DNA of 53,435 bases from Streptococcus suis (GCF_019794555.1 NZ_JAIMEP010000012.1:1-53435), one strand, 5' to 3'; positions 27,145 to 37,258 are shown, counted from the stretch's first letter. A program made the numbers and translations. The notes: a model not told the origin generated them from the sequence alone.

Positions 27145-29670
27145 ATGGTAACTAATATGCTTCGTTCCCTCATTGAAAATGACAAGGGTGAGCAAAGAAA
27201 ACTTGAAAGAATGGCAGACAAAGTATTTTCTTATGCGGATGAAATGGCTGCTCTTAGTGATGAACAATTGCAAGCGAAAACTATAGAATTTAAGGAACGT
27301 TACAATAAGGGAGAATCTTTAGATGATCTCTTATATGAAGCTTATGCAGTTGTCCGTGAAGGGGCTAAGCGGGTACTTGGTCTATATCCTTATAAAGTTC
27401 AGGTAATGGGGGGAATAGTTCTTCACAATGGCGACGTTCCGGAAATGCGTACTGGTGAAGGGAAGACCTTGACAGCTACAATGCCAGTCTACTTGAATGC
27501 CTTGTCAGGCAAAGGGGTTCACGTTGTCACAGTCAATGAATATCTTTCTACACGTGATGCGACCGAAATGGGTGAGTTATATTCTTGGCTTGGACTATCA
27601 GTCGGAATTAACCTGGCTGCTAAATCACCGCTAGAAAAACGTGAAGCCTATAACTGTGATATTACCTACTCTACCAACTCAGAAATCGGTTTTGATTACC
27701 TGAGAGATAATATGGTCGTTCGTGCTGAAGATATGGTACAACGCCCGCTGAATTATGCCTTGGTCGATGAAGTGGACTCTATCCTGATTGACGAAGCTCG
27801 TACTCCTCTGATTGTTTCTGGTCCTCAAGGTTCTGAAACAAATCAATTATATTTCTTGGCGGATAACTTGGTTAAATCATTGGATAAGGAAGACTATATT
27901 ATTGACATTCCTTCAAAAACAATTGGTTTATCTGATACAGGTATTGATAAGGCTGAAAAATTCTTCAAATTAAATAATCTGTATGATATTGAAAATGTAG
28001 CCATCACTCACTTCTTAGACAATGCCCTTCGTGCTAATTATATCATGACCTATGATGTTGATTACTTGGTAAATGAAGATCAGGAAGTCATGATTATTGA
28101 TCCATTTACAGGTCGAACAATGGAGGGTCGTCGCTACTCTGATGGACTCCATCAAGCTATTGAAGCTAAAGAAGGTGTGCCTGTTCAAAATGAATCGAAG
28201 ACAAGTGCTTCAATCACCTACCAAAACCTCTTCCGTATGTATACCAAACTTTCAGGTATGACGGGTACAGGTAAGACGGAAGAAGAAGAGTTCCGTGAAA
28301 TTTACAACATTCGAGTTGTACCAATTCCGACAAACCGTCCGATTGCTCGTATTGACCATGAAGATTTGCTCTATCCAAGTTTAGAATACAAATTCAATGC
28401 CGTTATCGCTGATGTGAAGCGCCGTTATGAAAAAGGTCAACCAGTACTAGTTGGTACAGTCGCTGTCGAAACATCTGATTTGATTTCACAAAAATTAGTT
28501 GCAGCAGGCGTTCCGCATGAGGTATTGAATGCTAAAAACCATTATCGCGAGGCCCAAATCATCATGAATGCTGGTCAGCGTGGAGCTGTTACGATTGCAA
28601 CAAACATGGCTGGACGTGGTACAGATATTAAGTTAGGCCCTGGTGTGCGAGAATTAGGTGGACTATGTGTGATTGGTACAGAACGTCATGAGAGTCGCCG
28701 TATTGATAATCAGCTTCGTGGACGTTCAGGTCGTCAGGGTGATCCAGGGGAATCTCAGTTCTACTTATCACTCGAAGATGATTTGATGAAACGTTTTGGT
28801 TCAGAACGGATCAAGGTATTTATGGAACGTATGAACCTGTCAGAAGAAGAGTCTGTAATCAAATCGAAAATGCTCACACGTCAAGTTGAATCAGCACAGA
28901 AACGTGTAGAAGGTAATAACTACGATTCACGTAAACAAGTTCTACAATACGACGACGTTATGCGTGAACAACGTGAAATCATCTACAAACAACGTCAAGA
29001 TGTGATTACAGCAGATCGTGATTTGGCACCTGAAATCAAGGCAATGATGAAGCGGACCATTGAGCGTCAAGTGGAAGGTCATTTCTTGGGGTCAAAAGAT
29101 GAAGCCATTGATGGGATTATTAAGTTTGCTCATACAACATTGGTTGAAGATGGTACATTGCATGCGGAATCCTTTAAATCAATGAATAAAAAAGAAATCA
29201 TTGATGAATTGTATGAACTAGCTTTGAGAGTCTATGATTCACAAGTGAAGAAGCTTCGTGATGAAGAACGAATTCGCGAATTCCAGAAGGTACTCATTCT
29301 ACGTGTCGTAGATAACAAATGGACTGATCATATCGATGCAATGGATCAATTACGTAATGCGGTAAGCTTACGTGGCTACGCGCAAAATAATCCAATTGTA
29401 GAATATCAATCAGAAGCTTTTACAATGTTTAATGATATGATTGGTGCTATAGAATTTGAAGTGACTCGCCTTATGATGAAAGCGCAGATTCATGACAATA
29501 TCGAGCGTGAACGATCAGCTCAAGATGCCCGTACAACAGCAGTTAAAAATATCATGCCAAACCAATCAGCACAGGTCAAAGAGAATGTGTCTTTCGAAGG
29601 TGTTGACCGGAATGATCCATGTCCATGTCAGTCTGGTAAGAAATTTAAAAATTGTCACGGCCGTAAATAA
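27145..29670 (+). CDS. secA: Preprotein translocase ATPase SecA (housekeeping)
   Basis: SecA drives Sec-dependent export. It has 841 residues from the ATG at 27145, chosen because ATAGGA lies at proper spacing and the resulting start ([14 protein letters not shown]) matches streptococcal SecA; in-frame ATGs at 27097 and 27136 are less likely. Walker A is MRTGEGKT, the DEVD box is in [16 protein letters not shown], and the C-terminal zinc motif [13 protein letters not shown] is present. The zinc tail and length indicate SecA1, not the accessory SecA2 that normally accompanies serine-rich adhesins. Confidence 0.97.
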   Translation: MVTNMLRSLIENDKGEQRKLERMADKVFSYADEMAALSDEQLQAKTIEFKERYNKGESLDDLLYEAYAVVREGAKRVLGLYPYKVQVMGGIVLHNGDVPEMRTGEGKTLTATMPVYLNALSGKGVHVVTVNEYLSTRDATEMGELYSWLGLSVGINLAAKSPLEKREAYNCDITYSTNSEIGFDYLRDNMVVRAEDMVQRPLNYALVDEVDSILIDEARTPLIVSGPQGSETNQLYFLADNLVKSLDKEDYIIDIPSKTIGLSDTGIDKAEKFFKLNNLYDIENVAITHFLDNALRANYIMTYDVDYLVNEDQEVMIIDPFTGRTMEGRRYSDGLHQAIEAKEGVPVQNESKTSASITYQNLFRMYTKLSGMTGTGKTEEEEFREIYNIRVVPIPTNRPIARIDHEDLLYPSLEYKFNAVIADVKRRYEKGQPVLVGTVAVETSDLISQKLVAAGVPHEVLNAKNHYREAQIIMNAGQRGAVTIATNMAGRGTDIKLGPGVRELGGLCVIGTERHESRRIDNQLRGRSGRQGDPGESQFYLSLEDDLMKRFGSERIKVFMERMNLSEEESVIKSKMLTRQVESAQKRVEGNNYDSRKQVLQYDDVMREQREIIYKQRQDVITADRDLAPEIKAMMKRTIERQVEGHFLGSKDEAIDGIIKFAHTTLVEDGTLHAESFKSMNKKEIIDELYELALRVYDSQVKKLRDEERIREFQKVLILRVVDNKWTDHIDAMDQLRNAVSLRGYAQNNPIVEYQSEAFTMFNDMIGAIEFEVTRLMMKAQIHDNIERERSAQDARTTAVKNIMPNQSAQVKENVSFEGVDRNDPCPCQSGKKFKNCHGRK

Positions 29671-29843
29671 GAACTTGTATTCACAAGTAATCTGCTTTTA
29701 TTTAAGAAATAATTTTCGCTCATCAAGGCAGTTTTTTGACTGGAATACTCCTGTATTTTGAAAAAACGAACGATGACTGACTTAGAAACTAAGTCTAAGA
29801 TGGAAGTATGACCGGTGAATTCAAGGTCTAGGGATGAATGAAG

Positions 29844-29867
29844 GACTGGACGGCTGTCCAGTCTTTT
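29844..29867 (+). terminator. Terminator upstream of acpS
   Basis: GACTGGAC (29844-29851) pairs with GTCCAGTC (29856-29863), followed by TTTT. It lies 40 bases before acpS and either ends the secA transcript or acts as an attenuator. The rest of 29671-29843 shows no gene. Confidence 0.7.
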
Positions 29868-29906
29868 GAAGTATTTAAAATATTGTATAAAGAAGGAGCA
29901 CGATTC

Positions 29907-30266
29907 ATGATTGTTGGACATGGGATTGACCTTCAAGATATAAAGGCTATCGAGCGTGCTCGCGAAAAACATCAGGGGTTCCCCAAAAAAGTACTGACTG
30001 TAAAAGAATTTGAACGCTATCAGGATTTGCAAGGACGACGACAGTTGGAATATTTGGCTGGTCGTTGGGCTGTCAAAGAAGCATTTTCTAAGGCATTAGG
30101 AGTCGGTATTGGAATAGTGGGTTTTCAAGATATTGAAGTATTAAATAATCGCCAAGGGGCTCCCTACATTGCGAAGAGTCCGTTTAGTGGAAAAATTTGG
30201 CTGAGCATTAGTCATTCTGGAGAATTTGTGCAAGCAAGCGTGATTTTGGAGGAAAATAATGATTGA
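29907..30266 (+). CDS. acpS: Holo-[acyl-carrier-protein] synthase
   Basis: AcpS transfers 4'-phosphopantetheine from CoA to apo-AcpP. It has 119 residues from the ATG at 29907, which has GAAGGAG upstream; the 23 in-frame codons before it include the terminator hairpin. Metal-binding Asp8 is in GHGIDLQ and the Glu in [12 protein letters not shown] is present, with normal AcpS length. It overlaps alr by 8 bases. Its substrate gene, acpP, is at 38727. Confidence 0.95.
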   Translation: MIVGHGIDLQDIKAIERAREKHQGFPKKVLTVKEFERYQDLQGRRQLEYLAGRWAVKEAFSKALGVGIGIVGFQDIEVLNNRQGAPYIAKSPFSGKIWLSISHSGEFVQASVILEENND

Positions 30267-31362
30267 AAGTGACCATCGACCCAGTTATATTGAGGTTCAA
30301 TTAGATGCTATAGCAGCTAATCTTGAACAAGTGATTGAACCTTTGCCTAGAAAGACTCAGGCATTTGCAGTTATTAAAGCAAATGCTTATGGACATGGTG
30401 CTGTTGCAGTAGCTCGACGGTTAGCGAGCCAAGTAGCAGGTTTTTGTGTTTCAAACTTGGATGAAGCGTTCGAATTACGTCAGGCTGGAATAGAGCACCC
30501 AATCTTGATTTTGGGAGTTATACCTGTTGACGATTTGCATTTAGCTTTGAAGTTAAATATCAGTGTCACTCTTGCAAGTTTAGAGTGGTTAGAGCTGGTT
30601 AAAGCATCTGGTCAGGATCTAGCTGGTTTAGCTGTTCATGTTAAACTAGATACTGGAATGGGGAGAATTGGATTCAGAGACTGGTCTGAGTTGGAGAAAG
30701 TGCTTGATCTTATGAGTGAGATGGATCTTGAATTTGAGGGTATTTTTACCCATTTTGCAACAGCAGATGAAGAAGATGCACATTATTTCTACGAGCAATT
30801 GACACATTTTAAGGAATGGTTAGATAGGTTACCGGAATTGCCTCGTTGGATACATGCAAGTAATTCAGCTACAAGTATCTGGCATGCAGATACGGTGTTT
30901 AACATGGTTCGATTAGGGGATGTTCTGTATGGTCTAAATCCTAGTGGACGTACCTTAGCTCTACCATTTAAGCTCCAACCTGCATTGGGATTGTACTCTG
31001 AACTCGTACATGTTAAGCAAGTCGAGGCTGGTACCTTTCTTGGATATGGGTCAACGTATCAGAGCTCAGAGACTGAGTGGATAGGTACTATTCCTGTTGG
31101 ATATGCTGATGGTGTAGTGCGTAGACTCCAAGGTTTCCATGTTCTGGTTGATGGTCAATATTGTGAAATTATTGGACGTATTTCCATGGATCAAATGACA
31201 ATCCGTTTGCCGAAATCATATCAAGTTGGAACAAAAGTAACCTTGATAGGCCGTGAAGAAGACAAGGAAATAACGGTTCAAGAATGGGCTGATTATGTTG
31301 GCACGATAAATTATGAGATTGTATGTTTATTGACAGATCGTTTGCCTCGTAAATATCAATAG
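30259..31362 (+). CDS. alr: Alanine racemase
   Basis: Alr makes D-alanine for peptidoglycan and teichoic acids with PLP. It has 367 residues, PLP Lys40 in [11 protein letters not shown], the barrel motif HASNSAT, and the second catalytic Tyr in [14 protein letters not shown] of the C-terminal domain is also present. It is translationally coupled to acpS. Confidence 0.96.
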   Translation: MIESDHRPSYIEVQLDAIAANLEQVIEPLPRKTQAFAVIKANAYGHGAVAVARRLASQVAGFCVSNLDEAFELRQAGIEHPILILGVIPVDDLHLALKLNISVTLASLEWLELVKASGQDLAGLAVHVKLDTGMGRIGFRDWSELEKVLDLMSEMDLEFEGIFTHFATADEEDAHYFYEQLTHFKEWLDRLPELPRWIHASNSATSIWHADTVFNMVRLGDVLYGLNPSGRTLALPFKLQPALGLYSELVHVKQVEAGTFLGYGSTYQSSETEWIGTIPVGYADGVVRRLQGFHVLVDGQYCEIIGRISMDQMTIRLPKSYQVGTKVTLIGREEDKEITVQEWADYVGTINYEIVCLLTDRLPRKYQ

Positions 31363-31385
31363 GATAAATAAATCAACTTTTTATC

Positions 31386-31442
31386 AAAAATCTATCATTT
31401 TCTGGTGGTAAGCGAATCAACCAGAAAATGATAGATTTTTTT
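31386..31442. terminator. Very long perfect stem-loop terminator after alr
   Basis: A 21-bp perfect inverted repeat (31386-31406 with 31420-31440) has a 13-base loop, an A-tract before it and a T-run after it. Unusually long for a simple terminator, but symmetric enough to work on both strands. Confidence 0.8.
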
Positions 31443-31618
31443 GTTCTCTATCTCGTGACTGAGGGAAATGTCACACTCATGGATCTAAAATGTGTAATAA
31501 TCTGGTGTTACATGAATTAATGAGTGGAATGGTAATAGACAAATGGATTTCTATACCAAAGAAAGTACCTATAGTACTTTATGTTGATGATTGAGGTCTA
31601 ATGAATGCTGGTAATTAC
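31443..31618 (+). other. Gene-free stretch upstream of nagA
   Basis: AT-rich with no open frame of note. The only structure seen is AAAGTAC/GTACTTT (31562-31568/31574-31580), 40 bases upstream of the nagA -35, a possible second regulator site. Confidence 0.4.
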
Positions 31619-31647
31619 TTGACATTTAAAGAGAATCGGTATACAAT
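31619..31647 (+). promoter_or_regulatory. Promoter of nagA-lacD
   Basis: Perfect TTGACA (31619-31624), 17-base spacer, TACAAT (31642-31647). Confidence 0.85.
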
Positions 31648-31658
31648 ATAATCATATA

Positions 31659-31670
31659 TGGTTATAACCA
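31659..31670 (+). promoter_or_regulatory. NagR/GntR-type operator at nagA
   Basis: The perfect palindrome TGGTTATAACCA lies just downstream of the predicted transcription start, where a repressor would block. The TGGT..ACCA arms resemble sites of NagR/DasR-type GntR regulators of amino-sugar genes; binding by such a protein is inference. Confidence 0.6.
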
Positions 31671-31707
31671 GTTTGAGAAAATATATATGAAATATAAGGG
31701 GGCCAAT

Positions 31708-32853
31708 ATGGTTAGCTACATCAAAGCAAAATCAATTATTCTTGCAGATAGTGAGAAAGTTGATGCATATTTGGAAATTACTGATGATGGGCGGTTCGGT
31801 CACATTTTTACCGAAAAACCAGATGGAAATATAATAGATTACTCAGACTATCATATCGCACCGGGCTTGGTGGATACCCATATCCACGGCTATGCGTCAC
31901 ATGATGTGATGGATAATGATTTTGAAGGAATTAAAGTTATTTCAGATGGCTTGCTAGCCTGTGGTGTTACATCTTGGTTGCCGACAACACTGACAGATTC
32001 GACTGAAAATTTAGATGCAGTCTGTGAAACGATTGGTCAACATGCAGGTGAAGAAACAGGGGCTAAAATTCAAGGTATCTTTTTGGAAGGGCCATTCTTT
32101 ACAGAAAAATACAAAGGTGCTCAAAATCCTAAGTATATGAGTGATCCTTCTATCGAGAAGTTAGACCACTGGCATAGTCTATCGAATGGTTTGGTGAATA
32201 AGATTGCTATTGCTCCGGAACGAGAAGGAGTTAAAGAATTCATTGAATTTGCAAATAGCAAAGCTATTCATACCGCTTTAGCACACAGTGATGCAACCTT
32301 TGCTCAAGCGCAGGCAGCGGTTGAAGCAGGTGCCAATATTTTTGTTCATGTCTATAATGGTATGAGTGGACTACATCATCGTGAACCTGGCATGGTCGGT
32401 GCAGCTTTAAGTTTACATGATGTTTATGCAGAAATGATTTGTGATGGACATCATGTTCATCCAGCGGCAGCGGAAATTGTGGTTAAGGCCCGTGGAGCAG
32501 AAGAGACAGTTCTAATCACTGACTGTATGAGAGCCGGAGGTATGGGCGAGGGCGAATCAAGACTTGGGGAATTTGAAGTCGTTGTAAAAGATGGTACTGC
32601 TCGCCTCAAAGAAAGTGGAAGTTTAGCAGGTTCTATTTTGGAATTGATTGAAGCTGTACAAAATGTGGTGAGCTGGGGATTGGTCAGCCTTCCCGATGCA
32701 TTACGTATGGCTTCATTAGCACCAGCACGTTCTGTCAATATTGATCATATTTGTGGCCAAATTGCTGAGGGTCGTGCAGCTGATTTTATTGTAGTAGATG
32801 ATGCAGGTCATCTGAAAGCTACTTATTTAGATGGTGTGAAACGATTCGGCTAA
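31708..32853 (+). CDS. nagA: N-acetylglucosamine-6-phosphate deacetylase
   Basis: NagA removes acetate from GlcNAc-6-phosphate; relatives act on GalNAc-6-phosphate. It has 381 residues from the ATG at 31708, preceded by AAGGGGG; an in-frame ATG seven codons earlier lacks a site. An amidohydrolase barrel with His58/His60 (VDTHIHG), LEGPFF, a metal His in ALAHSD, FVHVYNGM, and catalytic Asp in LITDCMRAGG. It is followed 70 bases later by lacD without a terminator, so the two are probably one transcript. That pairing makes a GalNAc-type role worth considering. Confidence 0.88.
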   Translation: MVSYIKAKSIILADSEKVDAYLEITDDGRFGHIFTEKPDGNIIDYSDYHIAPGLVDTHIHGYASHDVMDNDFEGIKVISDGLLACGVTSWLPTTLTDSTENLDAVCETIGQHAGEETGAKIQGIFLEGPFFTEKYKGAQNPKYMSDPSIEKLDHWHSLSNGLVNKIAIAPEREGVKEFIEFANSKAIHTALAHSDATFAQAQAAVEAGANIFVHVYNGMSGLHHREPGMVGAALSLHDVYAEMICDGHHVHPAAAEIVVKARGAEETVLITDCMRAGGMGEGESRLGEFEVVVKDGTARLKESGSLAGSILELIEAVQNVVSWGLVSLPDALRMASLAPARSVNIDHICGQIAEGRAADFIVVDDAGHLKATYLDGVKRFG

Positions 32854-32923
32854 TCAACCGAAAAAATCATCTAAAAAAACTTGGTTAATAATTGTCTAAT
32901 ATATATTCTTAAGGAGGATTCTA

Positions 32924-33925
32924 ATGACTAAATTGCAACTATCACAAGCTAAGTTTGAACATATGACTCGCTTGTCAAATGGAAATCAGGTTATCGCAGC
33001 GCTTGCGATTGACCAACGAGGTGCCTTGAAACGGTTGTTGGCAGCAGCCGCTGGTGGTGGAGATTTTACTAATGATATTTTGGTGGACTTCAAAAAAGTC
33101 ATTTCTAGCGAACTAACCCCATATGCCAGTTCCATTCTTCTTGATGCAGAGTATGGAGTGCCTGCGTCTGAACTGCGTCATGCAGACTGTGGATTTATCG
33201 CTGCCTATGAAAAAACCGGATATGATGCTTCGACACCAGGACGTTTACCAGATCTACTTCCAAATTGGTCAGCAAAACGTATCAAAGAATTAGGTGCAGA
33301 TGCGGTTAAAATTTTGTTGTACTATGACGTAGACGACAAACCTGAAATTAATGATATTAAACATGCTTGGGTTGAACGGATTGGTAGTGAATGTATTGCG
33401 GAAGATATTCCTTATTTTGTAGAAATTCTAACCTATGATGCAAGTGACATGGATGTAACTTCACGGGAGTATGCAAGCTTAAAACCTCACAAGGTAAATG
33501 GTGCAATGCGTGAATTCAGCAAACCACGGTATAATGCAGATGTTCTTAAGGTAGAAGTTCCTGTAAATATGAATTTTGTCGAAGGCTATACAAGCGAAGA
33601 ACCTGTTTATACAGTAGATGAAGCGAGAGCCTACTTCAAAGAGCAATCGGAAGCTACTCATTTACCATTTATATATTTGAGTGCAGGTGTCTCAGCTAAA
33701 CTTTTCCAAGAAACTCTTGTCTTTGCAAAAGAATCAGGGTCAACCTTTAATGGTGTGCTCTGTGGTCGTGCGACATGGAAAGATGCAGTGGCTATTTTTG
33801 CCAAAGAAGGTGAAGAAGCTGCTAAGGCTTGGTTAGCAGATCAAGGTCGCCGAAATATTGAAGAATTAAATGACGTCCTTGTAACAACAGCAAGTCCATG
33901 GACTGAAAAGGTTGAAGTGAACTAA
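32924..33925 (+). CDS. lacD: Tagatose-1,6-bisphosphate aldolase, class I
   Basis: LacD cleaves tagatose-1,6-bisphosphate to DHAP and glyceraldehyde-3-phosphate. It has 333 residues, starts with the family signature ALAIDQRGALK, and carries the Schiff-base region DVLKVEVPVN (Lys209) with a second conserved Lys129 in DAVKILLYYD. AAGGAGG lies upstream. The other lac or aga genes (isomerase, kinase, PTS) are not in this window, so it is either an orphan aldolase or works with the nagA product. Class I LacD enzymes can also accept fructose-1,6-bisphosphate and related sugars. Confidence 0.9.
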   Translation: MTKLQLSQAKFEHMTRLSNGNQVIAALAIDQRGALKRLLAAAAGGGDFTNDILVDFKKVISSELTPYASSILLDAEYGVPASELRHADCGFIAAYEKTGYDASTPGRLPDLLPNWSAKRIKELGADAVKILLYYDVDDKPEINDIKHAWVERIGSECIAEDIPYFVEILTYDASDMDVTSREYASLKPHKVNGAMREFSKPRYNADVLKVEVPVNMNFVEGYTSEEPVYTVDEARAYFKEQSEATHLPFIYLSAGVSAKLFQETLVFAKESGSTFNGVLCGRATWKDAVAIFAKEGEEAAKAWLADQGRRNIEELNDVLVTTASPWTEKVEVN

Positions 33926-33943
33926 TTCATATAGCTTAATAAG

Positions 33944-33977
33944 AAAAATCCAGAGCTTTTAATAACTCTGGATTTTT
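33944..33977 (+). terminator. Terminator after lacD
   Basis: AAAAATCCAGAG (33944-33955) pairs with CTCTGGATTTTT (33966-33977). Confidence 0.85.
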
Positions 33978-34027
33978 TAGGATTCATGACCTGGCACTAA
34001 AAAACTTCTAAAGGTATGAAGACGTTT

Positions 34028-35377
34028 TTAGTTAAAAAAGGCTGCATATAATGCCTGTAAAGCTTTTTCTTTTTCTTCCGTTTTGACTACGAATATGACA
34101 GAAACTTCACTAGCACCTTGTGAAATCATAGCCAAATTAACATTTTGGTTGGATAAGGCACTAGTTGCGGTCGCAGTTACACCGACATGGCTCTTCATAT
34201 TTTCACCGACAATCATGATAATAGACAAGCCGTGTTCGATTTCAGCCTTATCAACTTCCATTTTTGTTTTCAATTGACGTAGAATTTCAGCTTCTTTGAT
34301 TGGTGTCAATTCTCTATTTCTAAGTACGATGGACAAATCATCAATACCAGTTGGCATATGTTCAAAACGAATGTTTAAATCCTCTAAAATTTGAAGGACT
34401 TTGCGCCCGAATCCGACTTCACGGTTCATGAGGTATTTAGAAATATTGATGCTGACAAAACCATCATCTGCAGCAATCCCTACGACAGGGAGAGTTTGAT
34501 CTGTATGATCAAGAACAATTCTAGTACCTGGGTGGCTAGGGTTATTGGTATTTTTAATAACCAAAGGAATACGACCGCGATAAGCAGGAAGAAGGGCCTC
34601 ATCATGAAGAACGGAGAAACCTGCATATGCTAATTCACGCATCTCACGATAGGTTAGTTCTTTGATAGAGTGTGGGTGTTTAATAATTCCAGGGTGAGCA
34701 GCAAAGATCCCATCTACATCTGTAAAGTTTTCATACAGATCTGCCTTAACCCCTGCAGCAACGATGGATCCTGTGATATCAGATCCACCCCGTGAGAAGG
34801 TACAAATTTGATTGTCAACAGTCACTCCAAAGAATCCAGGGATGATCAAGACTTCCTCTGCATTTCGCAATTCTTCAATTTTATCATAGCTAGAAGGAAG
34901 GATTCGTGCATTTCCTGGTTCAGAACTTACAATAATGCCAGCCTTTTTCGGATGAACATAGCGTGCTGGCAACCCTCTAAAAGTAAAGTATTCAGCGATT
35001 AATTTTGCATTGTTATCTTCCCCAGCGGCTAAAAAAGTATCGTAAAGGAATTCGTTATCATCAATTGGTAAGGTTGCAAGAGAAATGATGTTTTCAGCAA
35101 TTTTCTTCATGCTTTTAGCTGAAAATCCAAGTTCATCGACCATTGCCTGGTAACGGTTGATAATCCACTCTTGGCTTGCTGTTACATCTTTCCCATCAAC
35201 ATATTCTCTGTAATACTTAATTAATGCATCAGTAACCTTTGTATCTTCGGCATTACGTTTTCCAGGTGCTGAAACAACAACAAAACGGCGTTCAGAATCC
35301 GATTGAACAATGTTGAATACTTTTTCCAATTGACTGGCAGAAGCAAGGGAACTTCCACCAAATTTTACCACTTTCAT
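34028..35377 (-). CDS. Aspartate kinase
   Basis: It phosphorylates aspartate, the first step to lysine, threonine and methionine and to cell-wall diaminoacids. The 449-residue kinase opens with KVVKFGGSSLASA, has SRGGSDITGSIVAA and two C-terminal ACT domains (for instance IADDGFVSINISKYLMN and MIVGENMKSHVGV) that bind feedback amino acids. It is a monofunctional enzyme of the class usually called lysC or thrA in streptococci; which end-product inhibits it cannot be read here. AAGGAGATC precedes the ATG. No terminator is obvious beyond a weak hairpin near 34001-34030. Confidence 0.93.
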   Translation of the reverse strand: MKVVKFGGSSLASASQLEKVFNIVQSDSERRFVVVSAPGKRNAEDTKVTDALIKYYREYVDGKDVTASQEWIINRYQAMVDELGFSAKSMKKIAENIISLATLPIDDNEFLYDTFLAAGEDNNAKLIAEYFTFRGLPARYVHPKKAGIIVSSEPGNARILPSSYDKIEELRNAEEVLIIPGFFGVTVDNQICTFSRGGSDITGSIVAAGVKADLYENFTDVDGIFAAHPGIIKHPHSIKELTYREMRELAYAGFSVLHDEALLPAYRGRIPLVIKNTNNPSHPGTRIVLDHTDQTLPVVGIAADDGFVSINISKYLMNREVGFGRKVLQILEDLNIRFEHMPTGIDDLSIVLRNRELTPIKEAEILRQLKTKMEVDKAEIEHGLSIIMIVGENMKSHVGVTATATSALSNQNVNLAMISQGASEVSVIFVVKTEEKEKALQALYAAFFN

Positions 35378-35403
35378 TCCGATCTCCTTGAATATTTTTT
35401 TCT

Positions 35404-35432
35404 ATTATAGCAGAATAAGGCGGAATTGTCAG
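35404..35432 (-). promoter_or_regulatory. Promoter of the aspartate kinase gene
   Basis: On the minus strand: CTGACA (-35), 17-base spacer, extended TGCTATAAT (plus-strand ATTATA at 35404-35409). Confidence 0.75.
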
Positions 35433-35554
35433 TATGTTCAGAAAAATCTTGGTGAGAAACCTAATAAAATACGAACAAGGTTTGTTATTGAAAAATTTCA
35501 GAAAATCGAAAATCTCTATTGACTATGATACAATAGAGGAATTAGGAGGCCAGA

Positions 35555-36196
35555 ATGGTAAAAGCAATTATTTTTGACATGGATGGAGTTATTTTCGATA
35601 CAGAATCATTTTATTTTCAGCGGCGTATAGATTTCTTGCTGACGAAAGGGTTATCAGTGAGTCATCTGAAACCATCCTTTTTTATTGGAGGGCGTGCTGG
35701 TCAAGTATGGCAACGTATTTTAGGAGACGATTACGATAAATGGGATGTTCCTGCGCTGGAGGAAGAGTACCGAATGTATAAGGAGAATCGTCCCACACCT
35801 TACGCTGAACGCGTATTTCCAGATGTCAAGTCTGTCTTAGAGCGGCTCAGTTTACATCCTATTCCGCTTGTTCTGGCATCAAATACTGATCGAAGTGATA
35901 TTGAGAGAGCCTTGGAAGAAACGGGAATTCGCTCGTATTTCAGTCAAATCTATTCAGCAATGGATTGTGTGGCCCCAAAACCAGATCCAGCTGTTTATGA
36001 ACAAGCTGCAAAAGCAACAGGGGTTCCAAAATCGGACATTTTGGTTTTTGAAGATAGCGCCAAGGGGATTGAGGCCGCAAAAGCAGCTGGTTTAACTGTA
36101 TGGGCTATTCGTGATCAACAGTTTGGAATGGATCAATCCAAAGCGGATAAGTTGGTCGATAACCTTGAACAAGCCTTGGAATGGCTACAACTCTGA
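35555..36196 (+). CDS. HAD superfamily phosphatase, beta-phosphoglucomutase-like
   Basis: A 213-residue haloacid-dehalogenase hydrolase. Nucleophile Asp8 and Asp10 are in IIFDMDGVIFDTE, a helical cap covers about 16-85, motif II is LASNTD, motif III KPDPAVYEQAA and motif IV FEDSAKGIEAA. The subgroup includes phosphatases and beta-phosphoglucomutases, and substrate cannot be assigned. AGGAGG lies upstream and TGATACAAT (35527-35534) forms an extended -10. It ends at a terminator before the fab cluster. Confidence 0.85.
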   Translation: MVKAIIFDMDGVIFDTESFYFQRRIDFLLTKGLSVSHLKPSFFIGGRAGQVWQRILGDDYDKWDVPALEEEYRMYKENRPTPYAERVFPDVKSVLERLSLHPIPLVLASNTDRSDIERALEETGIRSYFSQIYSAMDCVAPKPDPAVYEQAAKATGVPKSDILVFEDSAKGIEAAKAAGLTVWAIRDQQFGMDQSKADKLVDNLEQALEWLQL

Positions 36197-36235
36197 CACC
36201 AATTCCTACTTACTCACATAACCAAATATCTTTTA

Positions 36236-36258
36236 AAAGTTGGCTTTGCCAGCTTTTT
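36236..36258 (+). terminator. Terminator after the HAD gene
   Basis: AAAGTTGGC pairs with GCCAGCTTT (one G-U) and is followed by a T-run (36250-36260). Confidence 0.8.
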
Positions 36259-36337
36259 TTCGGCTGTCACACTTTCGTGGAAAGAAAATAGTCAGTCTGT
36301 CAAAAACTATGTTACAATGGAAAACAAGAATTTGAAC

Positions 36338-36370
36338 TTTGATATTCAAACCTTTTAACTATCAAATTAT
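36338..36370 (+). promoter_or_regulatory. FabT-type operators upstream of fabM
   Basis: TTTGATATTCAAA (36338-36350) is a FabT-like palindrome; a weaker AACTATCAAATTA follows at 36358-36370. They lie between a TACAAT -10 (36313-36318) and the fabM ribosome site. Confidence 0.65.
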
Positions 36371-36387
36371 TTTAGAAGGAGGATGGT

Positions 36388-37179
36388 ATGGCCTACCAAA
36401 CTATTCGCTATGAAGTAATTGATTCAATTGCTATTTTGACTCTCGATAGACCTGATGTGGCAAATGGGTTTAATATTCCCATGTGTGAGGAAATATTAAA
36501 TGCCATTCAACTTGCAGAAAATGATGAATCTGTAAAAATCTTACAAATTCAAGCAGAGGGCTCCGTTTTCTCAGTAGGGGGAGATCTGGTGGAGATGAAG
36601 CGTGCCGTAGATGAAGATGATATTGGTTCGCTCGTCAAAATTGCAGAGCTCGTCAATGATATTTCGTTTGCGCTGAAGAAAATGCCTAAGATTGTTTTAA
36701 TGGTAACAGATGGTGCGGTTGCTGGAGCAGCTGCCAATATGGCAGTAGCGGCAGACTTTGTTATTGCATCAAGTAAAACAAAGTTCATTCAAGCCTTTGT
36801 AGGTGTTGGGCTAGCCCCAGATGCGGGAGGCATCTTCTTGCTTAGTCGGGCGATTGGTAGCAATCGTGCTGGTCACTTGGCGATGACTGGAGAGGGCTTA
36901 TCCGCTGATAAGGCCCTGGAGTATGGCATTGTTTATAAACTGGCTGAGCCAGAAAAATTAGAGAAGACAGTTGCCCAAGTATTAAAAAAACTCTTGCGTG
37001 GCTCTGTTAACTCCTATGCTGCCATTAAACAATTGGTTTGGGAAAGTCAGTTTAAGGACTGGGAGTCATATCGTCAATTGGAGTTAGCCATGCAAGAATC
37101 TCTAGCCTATAAAGAGGATTTTAAAGAAGGTGTTCGGGCACATGCAGAACGTCGGAGACCGATGTTTATCGGGAAATAA
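36388..37179 (+). CDS. fabM: Trans-2-decenoyl-ACP isomerase (crotonase fold)
   Basis: FabM isomerises trans-2- to cis-3-decenoyl-ACP and so makes unsaturated fatty acids in streptococci, which lack FabA. It has 263 residues of the enoyl-CoA hydratase/isomerase fold, with the oxyanion loops [12 protein letters not shown] and [14 protein letters not shown] and the acidic [12 protein letters not shown] region. Position at the head of the fab cluster separates it from beta-oxidation crotonases. GAAGGAGGA lies upstream. Confidence 0.93.
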   Translation: MAYQTIRYEVIDSIAILTLDRPDVANGFNIPMCEEILNAIQLAENDESVKILQIQAEGSVFSVGGDLVEMKRAVDEDDIGSLVKIAELVNDISFALKKMPKIVLMVTDGAVAGAAANMAVAADFVIASSKTKFIQAFVGVGLAPDAGGIFLLSRAIGSNRAGHLAMTGEGLSADKALEYGIVYKLAEPEKLEKTVAQVLKKLLRGSVNSYAAIKQLVWESQFKDWESYRQLELAMQESLAYKEDFKEGVRAHAERRRPMFIGK

Positions 37180-37201
37180 TGATAGATTGTTCAAAAAATG
37201 T

Positions 37202-37245
37202 TTGACAGTCAAAGTTTTATGGTTTATACTTTGACTATCAAAGTA
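37202..37245 (+). promoter_or_regulatory. fabT promoter with two FabT-type operators
   Basis: TTGACA (37202-37207), 17-base spacer, TATACT (37225-37230). TTTGACAGTCAAA (37201-37213) overlaps the -35, and ACTTTGACTATCAAAGT (37229-37245) overlaps the -10 and start. Both fit the FabT palindrome, so autoregulation is likely. Confidence 0.8.
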
Positions 37246-37258
37246 AAGGAGGCCTGTT

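Noticed and set aside
27145..29670. SecA as the accessory SecA2 partner of the serine-rich adhesin.
   Set aside because: Full-length SecA with C-terminal zinc motif, 19 kb from the adhesin in a housekeeping block; accessory SecA2 lacks that tail and normally lies in the adhesin locus.
36388..37179. FabM as a beta-oxidation enoyl-CoA hydratase.
   Set aside because: It heads the fab cluster behind a FabT-type operator, and no other beta-oxidation genes are present; FabM is the expected streptococcal enzyme here.
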